The notes beneath the pieces were generated by a model. It did no database searches. It saw only the letters and a program-made list of their open reading frames with translations, and was not told the origin of the DNA. The position numbers and the translations under genes are program-made. Positions 12,576-26,600 of a DNA stretch of 64,000 bases are shown here, piece by piece. Source of the DNA: Mimachlamys varia (Eukaryota > Mollusca > Bivalvia > Pectinida > Pectinidae); contig OX392530.1 in NCBI GenBank assembly GCA_947623455.1, forward strand, positions 3,075,501 through 3,139,500, in the 5' to 3' direction. The first letter of the stretch is position 1; each line of letters opens with the position of its first letter.

Positions 12576-12970
12576 TGTAACAAAACACGCTGGACACAGA
12601 AGTTGGTCGAGTTGGTAATTTATTCAGGTACTCGTGATGTTGTTAGGATGTCGCTCGTCTAAAGTCCTGAGTTCGTGTGTGTCTGTTCTGGAGTTACAGT
12701 CCGAATTTAAGCCTTCCTGCGTTTTGCCCCCAGCTAACCATAAAAATGACCTGATAGTAACTTTTGATTCACTCCCCGAATGCTTCATGACAGGTGCACG
12801 TTAATTAGGGTCAAGTGCCGATTAAGTCGACAGGAACACGTTAATTGGAGTCCAGGGCCCACTTAGTTTTCAGCCATAAATATATATATCCGTCCGAGCT
12901 TTCTCTTCCCAGTCAGTCATAAATATATATCTCCCGAGCTATATCTTCCCAGCACAGCTGTTGTGTTACA
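12576..12970 (-). repeat. LTR 3 (5' LTR of env unit 2)
   Basis: A 395-bp LTR. Its outer end reads TGTTACA, giving a perfect 7-bp inverted repeat with TGTAACA at the inner end, whereas LTRs 1 and 2 have TGTAACA there. Flanks (aaacg before 5271, ttagg after 12970) show no target-site duplication. Confidence 0.85.
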
Positions 12971-13058
12971 TTAGGCCAGAAGAATGTAACCCATCTTTCA
13001 GCCCGCAACAGCATATAAATCGTTGTACAGTAGCACAGTTTAACTCAGTGAGTCTTAA

Positions 13059-13473
13059 AGGCCCAATACACGTAACTTCAGGACATTTTTCGTGATTCTG
13101 AAAAATATCCAGTTGGTAACCATCAGGGACGTATATGTCACATATACGTCCCTGTAACCATGCATAAATAAGCCTAAAACACAGTAAACATGAGTGGCAA
13201 CTAACAAGAAACTATTGACAAAAAAAATCCAAAGGATTGAAAATATGTCAGGTGGGGCCCACTTTAACAACAAGCCGAAGTTAAAAGACCGTTCAAAATG
13301 GACGCGTTTTTACAAATACCGAGTTTTAGTTGCTGCTGTACCGGTAACCGTGTAAGAATTCATCTTGAATATCGCTGATATCAGTTAATCTTAAGTAAAT
13401 CTATAGAAATAAAAAAAGTTTATTGGCTAGATTTTTGCTTCAGGTTTTGCCAAAAGTTACGTATATTGGGCCT
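13059..13473. mobile_element. TTAA-flanked MITE, copy 1
   Basis: Terminal inverted repeats AGGCCCAATACACGTAACTT / AAGTTACGTATATTGGGCCT, each bordered by TTAA (13055-13058 and 13474-13477). TTAA duplication is the habit of piggyBac-type transposases. A second copy lies at 42846-43231. No coding capacity. It contains a small nested insertion at 13124-13154. Confidence 0.85.
13124..13154. mobile_element. 31-bp palindromic insertion with hAT-like ends
   Basis: Two perfect 15-bp arms (CAGGGACGTATATGT and its complement) around one base, flanked by direct repeats TAACCAT (13117-13123 and 13155-13161). The related element at 42846-43231 lacks both the palindrome and one TAACCAT-like copy, so this is an insertion. 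CAGGG/CCCTG ends with a 7-8 bp duplication resemble hAT elements. Confidence 0.75.
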
Positions 13474-13477
13474 TTAA

Positions 13478-15699
13478 AGACTTGTAAAATTATCGAAATT
13501 GAATTATATTAACGCATTGAAAATATGACGAACCAGGTACGAACAACTTAAGGTTTCACGAATAGAGCGACAAACTGAATAACAGAAAGTTAAAGGCATA
13601 AGTATTTCCAAAACCTGAACTCGGTACATAACATCCTACTGGTAAATAATATGGGACTAGAATTTTAACTGCTATTTATTGAATCCCTTTTCTGTGAGTG
13701 TTATTTAAACATTAGATTTTGGGAGATGTGGTTGGGGAAAGTTTCCGTACAGACGATGCACGCCACACTATGCATATTTTACAATATATTATCCTTCCAA
13801 GTCTAGAATCGGAACTGTTCCACGTAAAATTGTTATTATTCATGGGAGACAATACTGGGAATTGATAGTATGGTTTGTGGGAGTGGCTTTTAGAGATTCA
13901 GAACTGCGCTGGATTCGAGAAAGATTTTGAACATTCACATTAACATCGAGTGGGTATACGTACAGCTGATTTTCAAAATAGCGACCGACATACTTTCTTG
14001 CTGCTTCGTGTAATATGACGGGCTATGTCTAATAAAAACATCTTTTATTGAAAAAAACCCAAAAAACTGAGAATACTAAAGCGTCAACAAAACCATAATC
14101 CGAACTTAGTACCCATGATCAAGCTACATCGTTCATCTCACACGACAATCAACAAGTAACCAAATCCTTCGGATCGTCGGCACATTCCGTTAACGAAAAT
14201 ACTTAACGGAAAGTGCCGAAGGGTCCCGGTTCTGGAAGTACATTATACGGGTCAACGCAATGCAACTGCTTACATGTATCCATTCAATCAGTTGGTTTCG
14301 CATTGCTCCCAACCACTTTATCTCACTATAGCAACCTTCCCACTACCTCAGTACCTCTGATGACGTTAGTTTCGGTTCGCTCCATTACATTCTACCCATA
14401 TCGTTCCTTCAACATTGTTGGCATATGAAGTGTTATACATTTACACCAGTAGCAGCATCCTTAAAACATCCAAGCCAAGAAAGAAAGATTCTACAATTAA
14501 TATTTTACATTCACTAAAAGATAATTATATTTTTTGTGTTTATGCACGTTTTGCTCAGCCTTTACCATAGACTGTTTTTTTTCCATTTGAAAATTAATGA
14601 AAGTTTGTACCAGTTCCAACGTAATGTGTTTTTTATAAACAGGTGTATGATGCAGTTTAATTCATTTCGGCGTACTGTATCAATTACTAAATTTAAAAGG
14701 TGCAGCACATGTGTGTGTTACGTCACCTTTTATTACACAGGAACGATTTACATGATATTCGTATTAAATTATGTTGTGTTGAATGGCTGTATCATATTGA
14801 TCAACCTGCAGTGTGTATAGTGAGTAAAGTCTGTCTTGTAAATTCTCAGACTATAGAAAATGTTCCGATTAGAATGACCTTCCAGTACAGTGTTTACTCT
14901 AATTTGTTTTGTTTTCGGTTGTTTATCGTTATAGTTCTATTTTTAGCATATATTCACTCGGTATATTTTTCTGTACCGAGAAACCCGTTGAATATCTGCG
15001 CCATAGGATGGTGACTCTGGAGTAGGAGTAGTATATTTTATATGTTACAATCTGATATAGACAGCTTTTGCTTTCGACAAGATCAGTAACACTTTAAAGA
15101 GAAGATCCTGGTAGGGAAATCTTGTCAATGAAGTGAGTTATTATAAGCTAAACACTTTACTAGAATAATGTAATTTTGAATCATCTCATTATCTCCTGCA
15201 TCTGTGTAGTGTACGCAGACTATTAAATTGTCTATTACTCAGAAAAGTTGTTGTCCGTTTCTGAGCAATAGCATGAGTTGTGTTGTATTAATGATAGCGG
15301 ATGTTTAAATGGAGCTTCCCTGCCAAAAACATTTGCTTGATCTTGGTAGTACTCTTGTGCAGATGGTTATAAATAGAATTGTTTTTATTGACAGGAAATA
15401 GGTAAAAAAAAACCTCTGATCAAGTAAGCATGCAGGGTTTTCTTTATCAAAGCTCCTGTTTTGTCAACATGGCTTTAAATCGTGAGAAATGTGCGCTTAT
15501 TTACTGTTATATAGGTCATACTCTCCATACGGTCAAAAGTCAAGATGACATTTTATTTGGAAATCAGTGTTCACGCAATACGTATATTCATTTCGATTCA
15601 TTAACCAGACCTTAGTCTTCTCTCATATATTCTGAGATTCTGGACTAAAATATTATTTCATGAACAATTTTATATGGTGCAGTTTAATTTAATTTTTGC
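13478..15699. other. Intergenic, no gene supported
   Basis: Contains a fragment of the dispersed 190-bp family (about 14045-14115) and an inverted copy (about 14640-14735) of the repeat found twice at 2.56-3.19 kb. The small open frames at 14213-15014 and 15430-15615 have no recognisable domain or splice context. Confidence 0.45.
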
Positions 15700-17145
15700 T
15701 CAACTTTGATGTAAGCGGTAGGATTATTGTTACACTTTGATACTTTGTATTAATGTATTTTACTTTGATGTAAGCGGTAGGATTATTGTTACACATTGAT
15801 ACTATGTATTTATGTATTTTACTTTGATGTAAGCGGTAGGATTATTGTTACACATTGTTACTTTGTATCAATGTTTTTTACTTTGATGTAAGCGGTAGGA
15901 TTTTTGCTACACATTGTTACTTTGTATCAATGTATTTTTCTATGATGTAAGCGGTAGGATTATTGTAACACATTGATACTTTGTATTAATGTATTTTACT
16001 TTGATGTAAGCGGTAGGATTATTGCTACACATTGTTACTTTGTATCAATGTATTTTTCTATGATGTAAGCGGTAGGATTATTGTTACACATTGTTACTTT
16101 GTATCAATGTATTTTTCTATGATGTAAGCGGTAGTATTATTGTTACACATTGTTACTTTGTATCAATGTATTTTACTTTGATGTAAGCGGTAGGATTATT
16201 GTTACACATTGATACTATGTATTTATGTATTTTACTTTGATGTAAGCGGTAGGATTATTGTTACACATTGATACTATGTATTTATGTATTTTACTTTGAT
16301 GTAAGCAGTAGGATTATTGTTACACATTGATACTTTGTATTAATGTATTTTACTTTGATGTAAGCGGTAGGATTATTGTTACGCAGTGATACTTTGTATT
16401 TATGTATTTTTCTTTGATGTAAGCTGTAGGATTTTTGCTACACATTGATACTTTGTATTTATGTATTTTACTTTGATGTAAGCGGTAGGATTATTGTTAC
16501 ACATTGATACTATGTATTAATGTATTTTACTTTGATGTAAGCGGTAGGATTATTGTTACACATTGATACTATGTATTTATGTATTTTACTTTGATGTAAG
16601 CGGTAGGATTATTGTTACACATTGTTACTTTGTATCAATGTTTTTTACTTTGATGTAAGCGGTAGGATTATTGTTACACATTGTTACTTTGTATCAATGT
16701 TTTTTACTTTGATGTAAGCGGTAGGATTATTGTTACACATTGATACTATGTATTTATGTATTTTACTTTGATGTAAGCGGTAGGATTATTGTTACACATT
16801 GATACTTTGTATTAATGTATTTTACTTTGATGTAAGCTGTAGGATTTTTGCTACACATTGTTACTTTGTATCAATGTATTTTTCTATGATGTAAGCGGTA
16901 GGATTATTGTTACACATTGTTACTTTGTATCAATGTATTTTTCTATGATGTAAGCGGTAGGATTATTGTTACACATTGTTACTTTGTATCAATGTATTTT
17001 TCTATGATGTAAGCGGTAGGATTATTGTTACACATTGTTACTTTGTATCAATGTATTTTTCTATGATGTAAGCGGTAGGATTATTGTAACACATTGATAC
17101 CTTGTATTAATGTATTGTACTTTGAAGTAAGCGGTAGTATTATTG
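15700..17145. repeat. 59-bp satellite, about 24 copies
   Basis: The phrase 'gatgtaagcggtaggatt' recurs every 59 bp, followed by 'attgttacacattgatac' and 'tttgta..aatgtatttt'. Units differ by a few substitutions (gatac/gttac, tttact/ttctat). The alternation of variants suggests higher-order amplification. It ends about 400 bp upstream of the receptor start codon at 17545. Confidence 0.9.
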
Positions 17146-17544
17146 ACTGCAATAGTTTAAAGGAAGAACAAACAGCATTTACTCCTGTTTGCTCTTCTGC
17201 CAAATTAATTCAGCTCGACGATATAAAAGATATAGACAGTATGTAGTTACCAAACACAAACAAGAAAACCATACAATTGCTGACCGAAATAAATTGAAGA
17301 CAAGACGCATTAGGTAGTTTAATATGTTGTTTATCCATTCTAATTTTGTCAGCTGTAAGTTGATATCAAAATCGTCACCTGGCGATATGTGGATAACTAT
17401 TTACTTGGCACTTTCTGTAAATCGCTCAAATTACCTGTTGGAGGCAGATAAGATTCTCGGAAGCACGTAGCTCCCGGTAGCTAGTTTCTTACCTAGAATC
17501 CCAGGGCTGGTGGACCTGTACGTCCTACTGTTGGGTCAGTTAAC

Positions 17545-17644
17545 ATGACGGATTGTTGTGCAGCTCACATGTTTCTGTTGTGTTGGACTGTGGTGGTCAG
17601 TTTTGGTGTATCCAGCGCCTGTTTTGTATGTTGTAGGTGTGGAG
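17545..17644 (+). CDS. Receptor A exon 1: signal peptide
   Basis: ATG at 17545 opens a hydrophobic leader (HMFLLCWTVVVSFGVSSA) followed by a Cys-rich stretch (CFVCCRCG). It ends at a consensus donor GTAAGT, phase 1. The start is chosen because this is the only ATG-led signal peptide upstream of the Ig exon with a matching phase. A second in-frame ATG lies eight codons on. Confidence 0.7.
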
Positions 17645-20600
17645 GTAAGTAAAATGACCTATTTAAGAGTCTGTAATTGTATGTGTATTGATTTGCATCA
17701 CTTACAATCCTAGGAATCCTGTATTTTCTGTTTTGTTTTTTCATGGCTCCTTTTCTTGTTATTTTGATGTGGTGAAACATTTTCAAATGTGTTTATGTTA
17801 TTAAAACATTGCAGTTTCTAATCATTTCAAAAAAATACAAACAAATCTAAACTCCCCCTTTTGATATGAATTATCTTTATATGTATATTTCAATATTTTA
17901 ATATGTTTTCTGATCGATACAATTAGTTATCAAAGTACAATCGAAACACATTTTTGAATATTTCCGGGTTTTTTCTTATGTAGGGTAAATATCGTTTATT
18001 TGTGTATCATAATATCCCAGTTTTATAGATAAACTGACACTTTACATATAAACATATAGTTACTTATCAGGGATAATGTGCCTCTGATTACTATATTATA
18101 TTTTATCACTATATTAACCAGTAACAAGTTCATAAAACAGTAATAATTACATGACTTGGATCATGACCCTCTCGTTACTTTGTACCTTTACCTGTAACAA
18201 ATTCTAAAAGCATATACTGTTAGTTACGTAGCAGGAACCAATCATAAAGTTAATGTATTTCTTTTTATTTTATACCTAACCTTGTTACCTGTCACAGGTT
18301 TGTTTTTATTTTATACCTAACCTTGCTACCTGTCACGGGTTTGTTTTTATTTTATACCCTAACCTTGTCACCTGTCACGAGTTTGTTTTTATTTTATACC
18401 TTAACCTTGTAACCTGTCACGGAATTGTTTTATTTTATGCTTAACCTTGTTACCTTTCACGGGTTTGTTTTTATTTTATACCTTAACCTTGTTACCTCTC
18501 ACGGGTTTGTTTTATTTTAAACTTAACCTTGTTACCTGTCACGAGTTTGTTTTTATTTTATACCTTAACCTTGTTACCTCTAACGGGTTTGTTTTTATTT
18601 TATACCTTAACCTTGTTACCTCTAACGGGTTTGTTTTTATTTTATACCTTAACCTTGTTACCTGTCACGGGTTTGTTTTCATTTTATACCTTAACCTTGT
18701 TACCTGTCACGGGTTTGTTTTATTTTATGCTTAACCTTGTTACCTGTCACGGGTTTGTTTTTATTTTATACCTAACCTTGTTACCTGTCACGGGTTTGTT
18801 TTTATTTTATACCCTAACATTGTTACCTGTCATGGTTTGTTTTTATTTTATACCCTAACATTGTTACCTGTCACGGGTTTGTTTTTATTTTATACCCTAA
18901 CCTTGTTACCTGTCATGGTTTGTCTTTATTTTATACCCTAACATTGTTACCTGTCACGGGTTTGTTTTTATTTTATACCCTAACCTTGTTACCTGTCACG
19001 GTTTCTTTTTATTTCTTACTTTAACATTGTTACCTGTCACGGGTTTGTTTTATTTTATGCTTAACCTTGTTACCTGTCACGGGTTTGTTTTTACTTTATA
19101 CCCTAACCTTGTTACCTGTCATGGTTTGTTTTTATTTTATATCTTTACCTTGTTACCTCTCACGGGTTTCTTTTTATTTCATACCTTAAGCTTGTTACCT
19201 GTCGCGGGTTTCTTTCTTGCACACGGCACCAGCCTCCATTCGACCTCCCTTACGGACCCTTGGCCTTGGCGTATCATCAGTACCATGTTGTCATCGATCT
19301 CGGGTTACACAATTAAATAAATATTTCTTATCTTCGTGATATAGTGGGGCCGATTACATACAATGTACTTCGTGAGAGTTGGTTATAACATATTCTTTTT
19401 TGGCCTCTGATCAATTTCTCCTTCATTAACGAAAGTTGGTAGAACTTTTCACGTCGGTTATTACCACTACATGCGATAGTGCGTTGCCCTAAACTTATAC
19501 ACATGTTTCCACCGTCTTTCCTGTGTTTGTTTATTTCTGATAGTGAATTTGCCCTCTGTGTTATATTGACTCCAAAATGTGATGAATTACGGAAACTTAA
19601 GCACTTTAAAAAAAGATCCATCCATGTATATAAAAATGTTGTAAGACGAAACCAAAAAGATTTGGTATAGTTCAAAGTTTTGCAATAACTAGCTGGCATA
19701 CGCACTTCACATAAACTACAATCAGCTACCTCTAACACACTTACCGCAAACACACGTAACTGTTGCAAATAACTTTAGGTATCACATTTGATACCTGCCA
19801 CTTAAATAGACGTGTCAGTTATTTTTGTCAGTGGGTTCGATCGTAGACGGGTTTCCTGCCTTGTACTTATTTAACAAGTGTCCGATTGCGCAATGACTTT
19901 CATTCCCAACGCCTGTCCTTGTATTGGGTACGATACTCTTTAAATACTGTAAACATTGAACCATCTATGGCATCACTAGTCGTCATAAAGTATTGAACGT
20001 TTTATTTGTTTTTGTCATTGGACATTCTCAATATCGAGGATTTACGCTCAAATACGCTTGGCTACACCCAGGAAATAAGTCATGGCAAAAAAACGAAGGG
20101 TCTTTGTGATAGAACAAGAACACTAATTCGACTATTTGATGTACATCAAAAGAATCTTGCAGTTACACAACGGTAAAATTTATAGGCTTGAAGTCGGTTG
20201 TCACTCCTTTGAAATCAGTCTACCGATTGTTAATGTTTTTATTATTTAAGAAATACAAAAAAAAAGAAAATCAGAATACCAAATTGTCAACAAAACCATA
20301 ATCAAAACGAAACGTATATTAAACTAGGGGCAAAGAAAATGTTAAAATGGAGACCCTTGAAAAAGTACAAGAGAGTATGACTAGGTTTTCCGGAAGAGTA
20401 AGCGTCTTCTGCTTCATCAAAAACAACTTCCATGTAAATCAAACTGCAATGTTAGTGCCTTCAGGTTTGCCATTTCATATCCCATGTGTGGAGAGGGCAA
20501 GTGAGCGAAACCAACCACATCAAGGATGGATTACTTTGGGCCAGAAATTTTGTATTATTTATTCACCTTCGGGACATACAGGGTTACAATGCTACTTAAA

Positions 20601-23600
20601 CTTTCCTTCACTTGTTCAATTGTTATGATATCAAGACGTGATAATTTCCCTCTAAGGAACAAGTAGAAACAGTGATTAATCGTTTTGCAAAAGGGACCAT
20701 TTTGATACACCGAGATGTAAACAAAAGCGTTATTCAAAAATAAAATCAAACAAACTCATTAGGAATTGCACAAAAGTATAATTCATACGGTGATATTTGA
20801 AAGAAAGCATGAAAACCAGAGGTTCTAGAACAGTAAGTGTATCCAGCTATCTGACAGACCCCTATGTATTCAGGGTCACGTTTTAATAGAGTTTAGGCTA
20901 TAACAACCAACGACTAGGCACTCTTATGATTATTCCAAAAGTGACAAAATATTTTAATTTTGTTTTCAATAATGATTGTTTGTAACAGTTTATATAGTAG
21001 TTGTTTGTTAGTTATCAAGATAATATTGGTTATTGTTTTATATAAAACAGTAGGTTTAAGATTAAAACAGAGCATGTCTAGTCAGTTAATCTAATACGTT
21101 GACATAATATGTTAGAAAAAATAAATGCATACCTTCTGAATAAGATATTCAAAGAGTTTAGAAAGTAATTTAAATTGGGCATACAATGCTTCTTGTTCAC
21201 TTAATCTTTTCTCTCCTTACCTCAGTCAGACGGGTTTTGAAAATAAGTATTTTTGTCATATCATATTAACTGGAATGTTATATAAGATATTAAATATTAC
21301 AATAACGTGTTTTTATTAGATACATGTATCGGGTGTATAACACATTATAAAAATAAGCAATACACTGTAGCATAGTGTGTCATGTTACACAGCCAACAAG
21401 GTTTTATTTTCCTATTTCTGTTTCTGTATGTTGCACATTTTAGTTTAACCATTGTTTATGATCTCCATAGCACCAAACATATACACTCACATCGCTACAC
21501 CGGGAGGCTGTCCTTAAAATGACCTTATCGGTTAATAGGACGTAAAACCAAAAACCAAATCAATTCATCTACGTCAACCAAGGTTAAACTGAAGAATGAG
21601 AGAAGTGATAGCATGCATATAATAATTATACAAAAAACGGAGTTTTTTTCTATATATATATTATTCTAGTAAACCCAGAAAAAGTGGCTTAAGGAACACA
21701 TACATTAATAAAAACATGACCTTTAATTTCAAGCATGCGCTGTAATCGATTTTTATTTAATTATTTTCTTTGTTAATCAGATGTTAGTCCGGACAACCCC
21801 TTAGCATTCGTCAACGAAACACTGGAAATAAACTGTACTCTGACCTCACCAAACGAGGACAGCAACTCGTCAACACTCTACTTCATACACGAACAAACAC
21901 AGGTCGACAACATCCACTACGAATTTGTTGATAATGGAACCCTTACATTCCGGAAAGTGGCGGAGTTTACCGATGCTGGAAAGTACTATTGCCACCGGAG
22001 GGATATAAGTGGTCTGATGGGACTTGTCGGAGGGCAGGTGTTGGAAGTTGACTGTAAGTATAAATGTGTGAATCACAAGAAAAAAATTAATTATTTGTAT
22101 ACACATCTAAATAAACCAATGGGATTTTTTTGTACCATAAAGGAACTAATTTAATTTTAGTTGGAGAAATTAAGGAAATAACTCAAAATAAAGAAACCGT
22201 TAATGCTAACTAGCTGACCTTACTTGGTAAATCTATCAATCGACTAATCAAAACGCAAACACTTTAAAACATACTAACACAAGTAACATTATCATCTACT
22301 CAAATTAAAGGAATTACTAAATTAAACATAATGCACTAATCTTATTCATTGAGAAGAACTTCAACATTAAAACTAAAACCAACAGTCAAGCAGATTTATG
22401 TGCCTCTTTTTCGTGTCTGTGTCTCTAAATATGCCTTCATTTGATCTTAAGTACCGCTGCTGATCCACATATGGGCGGAATGACCCTGAAGTGCCCTGAA
22501 ACGTGTTCTTTCTCTGGCTACACAAACATTTTATATGATAAAAGTAGATAGTTATTCATATTACATATATGTTACTGTTTATCCGTCTTCTGCCAAATTT
22601 CCATAATTCCACGCCACACGTTCAGCCAAGCGTTACGTGAGATAGATAGGACGTGTCGTGCGCGTATTTAAACTGATTACTAGTTACTTTGTTCAACGAG
22701 TTATTTCTATGTTTGAGATAGCACGCTTGTAGTATATATATAAATTGTTTTCAATTTTTTCAGCCAAAGCATCAATTAATTTTGACAAAAACTCAAACAA
22801 TTATTTTACAATCCATGCACCTTTAAGAAAACACAATCTACAATACTTATATGAAAGTCTTACATGTTTTCTTTTTCCTTATAACATGACATACTTATAT
22901 TTTAATTTGTTTCGAGTGCTTTTGAAACGCAAAATGTACATAGAAGAAATATATGGCATGTATCTGGTGTTGCCATATAATCAAACTCAGCATAAATTGA
23001 TACTATCCCTATAGTATTTGAATTTTACGTTTGACCCTGTGATGTTTACAATGTCACAACATTAAATAGGTTAGTAATATCTGTACTACAAGATTTACAC
23101 AAAATACAGTAAAACCATCAATTTTCGTGTTGTTTTTTAATAAACTACAAAATCCTGGAAATAGGTACAAGTTTGACTTAAAGGTGTATGTTTTGATAGT
23201 AGTATACTGGCATTTTTTTCGGCATTAGCAATCCACCAAATTATGTATGCCCGAAAAATATACCTTAGATAAAACACAGAATGTGGGACCTAGAAAAGCA
23301 TCTGATTTGAAATGATAGGTTTACATTGGTTAAAAAAATCAAAGAATACCAAAGCGTTAACAAACCCATGATGCAAACTTCAAATAACGCCAAAATATGA
23401 ACAAACGAAAGATTTACATGGAGACCATTGTAAAAGTACAAAAGAATAAGACAATGTGTTCCGGAAGAGTAAGCGTCTTCTGCTTCATCGACGACACCCG
23501 CCATGTAAATCTGGGTCACATTCATGTAAACATAAAGTTCTCATAGTGAGAAGCGAGTCGTTCTCTATTCAGGTTTGATTTCGATTCCAGACGAACCACA

Positions 23601-26600
23601 AGCAGTGACGGATCTCCAGTGTATTTGGTACAACTGGAAGGACAGATTAGAATGTAGCTGGGAGCTACCTGCCTACATAATGAGGAACATTGAGGTCAAG
23701 CTGCAGTGGTGAGTGAAGTACTATTTTTATATCAACATTGGTACTTCCCTTGGCTGCCCCTCAAACATTAAAATCATCCTGGAAAGTTCATATTGTTATC
23801 GAGATATCTATTTATCCGTGTGTGTAGTTTTTGCGACATTACCTGGCAACTGTCCAACGTAGGTTTTTTTACCGGCAACTCAGAGGTGGAGGGCGAGTGG
23901 TAGCAGAATGTCGGACACCTAAACCACTTGGCCAAATCAGTTCCTTCTCCTTGTGTACAGATATTTCAAACAGCATTAGCATACTCTTGTGTTGGTATTT
24001 GAAAACAAAATCTAGTATGTGACCGGGTGTGGTAGTCTGCTGGAGGCAGTATAATTCAATGCAGTATAAAATCGGCATCAATTTGGCACGAGCACAAGTA
24101 GTCTTACGCGAATACACCGCAGCCTCCAACATAACGACGCAACACATACACTCACATCGCATACACCAGGATGCCATTCCTAAATGACAAACTGTTGATA
24201 GGACGTTTAAAAAAGATAAAACCAAAACTCGCTAGATGTCTATTAACACTAGTAAATTGCGATTCACATTGACCTTTCAAAACCTATCACCATTTCATGC
24301 AGTATCGTTGGGATTACAACACGACCTATGTTTATATATCGTAATATATTAAAATAAACATCAGAATAGCTGCTGTAATATCAGGTTGTAAAGATTGTGA
24401 CATGATGGGCTGCGTTGGCAAAGTGGTTAAGGTGTCTCTGAAATTCTGCTACCACTAACCTTCGATCTCTGGGTTATGATGGCTAAGTAGTTAAGGTGCC
24501 TGATATTCTGCTACCACTAACCTTCGATATCTGGGTTATGATGGCTAAGTAGTTAAGGTGCCTGATATTCTGCTACCACTAACCTTCGATCTCTGGGTCG
24601 TGGTTGCTAAGTGGTTAATGTGTCTGACATTTTGCTACCACTAGCCTTCGATCTCTGGATATAATTTTGCGGTAGAATAACAAGAGGAGGTAAACGATGT
24701 AGGAAATTGAATGAAGCTAGAACAGAAAAGAACGATGAAGGTCTTAAGTAATCAGAATTTGACAGGCAAATTCATTTTGAGGTTTTCTTCGGTTACTTTG
24801 GTTTTCTCCCACAGCAAGACTCCTCGAGCAGTAACATAAGTTGGATAACTTGTCCCATAATTTTTGTAAAATAAATCGAGTTTACATGTTATATAGCGTT
24901 TATTCTCTGCTGTATGTTGCACTGCTGATATAGGTTCAATGGCGCGATGGGCCAGTGTCCAAACATGAGCGTAGACAAGACTTCGTGCACATTCCGTCCA
25001 TCAGATGGCGCCCTAGACACATCAAAGTGGTTCTTCAAAGTCAATGTCACCAACACACGACGTAGAGTTTCTGCCATTGGTCCTTATATTACAAAAGTCT
25101 CGACCGAAAATGGTAAGTAGTGAAGTTTCTGTCTTATTTTTCAGAATCGTATCGTATATTTTGATTTTCCTTTTTTGAACATTTTGATTTTGTTTTTGAT
25201 TTATTACCAACAAACAACAACTTATTTAGTAAATAGTTCAGATGGGTTTATGTTTGAATACGGGAAGGAACATCTTGTTTATAGAAACGATATATTGCCA
25301 GTTTTAACACCTTGTCCCGATTACAGTTCCTTTCGTTGTCAAATTAAAGATGACCAAAACCGGGGTGTTCAGAATGGGTATAAATACGATCAAATTGTGC
25401 CATGATTCCTCATTTCAGTGAAACCTAATAAAGTAGAGAAGTTTTATTACGAGTATACAAACGTCAGCTCGTGTATTCAGCTAACCTGGAGATATGACGT
25501 CTTCATCAGTCGCTCGAGACAGAAACTATTCCGTGTCCGGTACCGGACCTCGACCTTACAACACGAGGTAGGGACCTACATGTACCGTGATATACGGCCC
25601 ACGTAGGGCCAGTGTATATGTTCGTTTGTTTTCTTATTATTCTGAATGCTTTTAAAATATAAGTTGAAGATAGTCACATGTCTTTCATTGTTAGCGAAAC
25701 CCTATCTTGAGGCTGTCAGACATCTTCTACAAAAACGTATTAATCAGCAAGAACCACATTCATCTTATCTTATTCTAATATAACGTTAAGCTTTCATAAC
25801 ATGGAAATCAATACTTTATCATGATTAATATACGCATTTGGACAATATATATCCCTTTTGACAGCAAGGATTATCCTACCGTCCGACGTTATGATAGTTA
25901 ACTACAGTAACAGTATTCGGATACTAAGGACCCTTCATAAAGAGCTCTCGTAGCTTTGTAGTTCAGACAGTATTAAGGTCGCCAGGGGCTACATGTTCAG
26001 CCAAACCACGGTCGTCAGGGGCTACATGTCCAGCCAAACCATGGTCGTCAGGGGCTACATGTCCAGCCAAACCATGGTGACCAGGGGCTACATGTCCAGC
26101 CAAACCATGGTCACCAGGGGCTATATGTCCAGCCAAACCATGGTGACCAGGGGCTTCATGTCCAGCCAAACCATGGTGACCAGGGGCTACATGTCCAGCC
26201 AAACCATGGTGACCAGGGGCTGCATGTCCAGCCAAACCATGGTGACCAGGGGCTACATGTCCAGCCAAACCATGGTCGCTAGGGGCTTCATGTCCAGCCA
26301 AACCATGGTGACCAGGGGCTACATGTCCAGCCAAACCATGGTGACCAGGGGCTACATGTCCAGCCAAACCATGGTGACCATGGGCTACATGTCCAGCCAA
26401 ACCATGGTCACCAGGGGCTACATGTCCAGCCAGAACATGGTGACCAGGGGCTTCATGTCCAGCCAAACCATGGTCACCAGGGGCTACATGTCCAGCCTAA
26501 CCATGGTCACCAGGGGCTACTTGTCCAGCCTAACCATGGTCGCCGGGGGCTACATGTCAAGCAAAACCATGGTCACCAGGGGCTGTAGATGTCCAGCCAA

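Noticed and set aside
15700..17145. CRISPR array because of regular spacing
   Set aside because: Units are contiguous and nearly identical throughout, with no unique spacers; the genome is eukaryotic.
18447..19320. Proteins with repeated LLPVTGLFLFYTL
   Set aside because: Open frames in a T-rich intronic minisatellite with irregular unit length. Hydrophobic repeats follow from base composition.
24408..24660. Functional tRNA genes
   Set aside because: A- and B-box-like words are present, but no complete cloverleaf with acceptor stem was found. Called tRNA-derived repeats instead.
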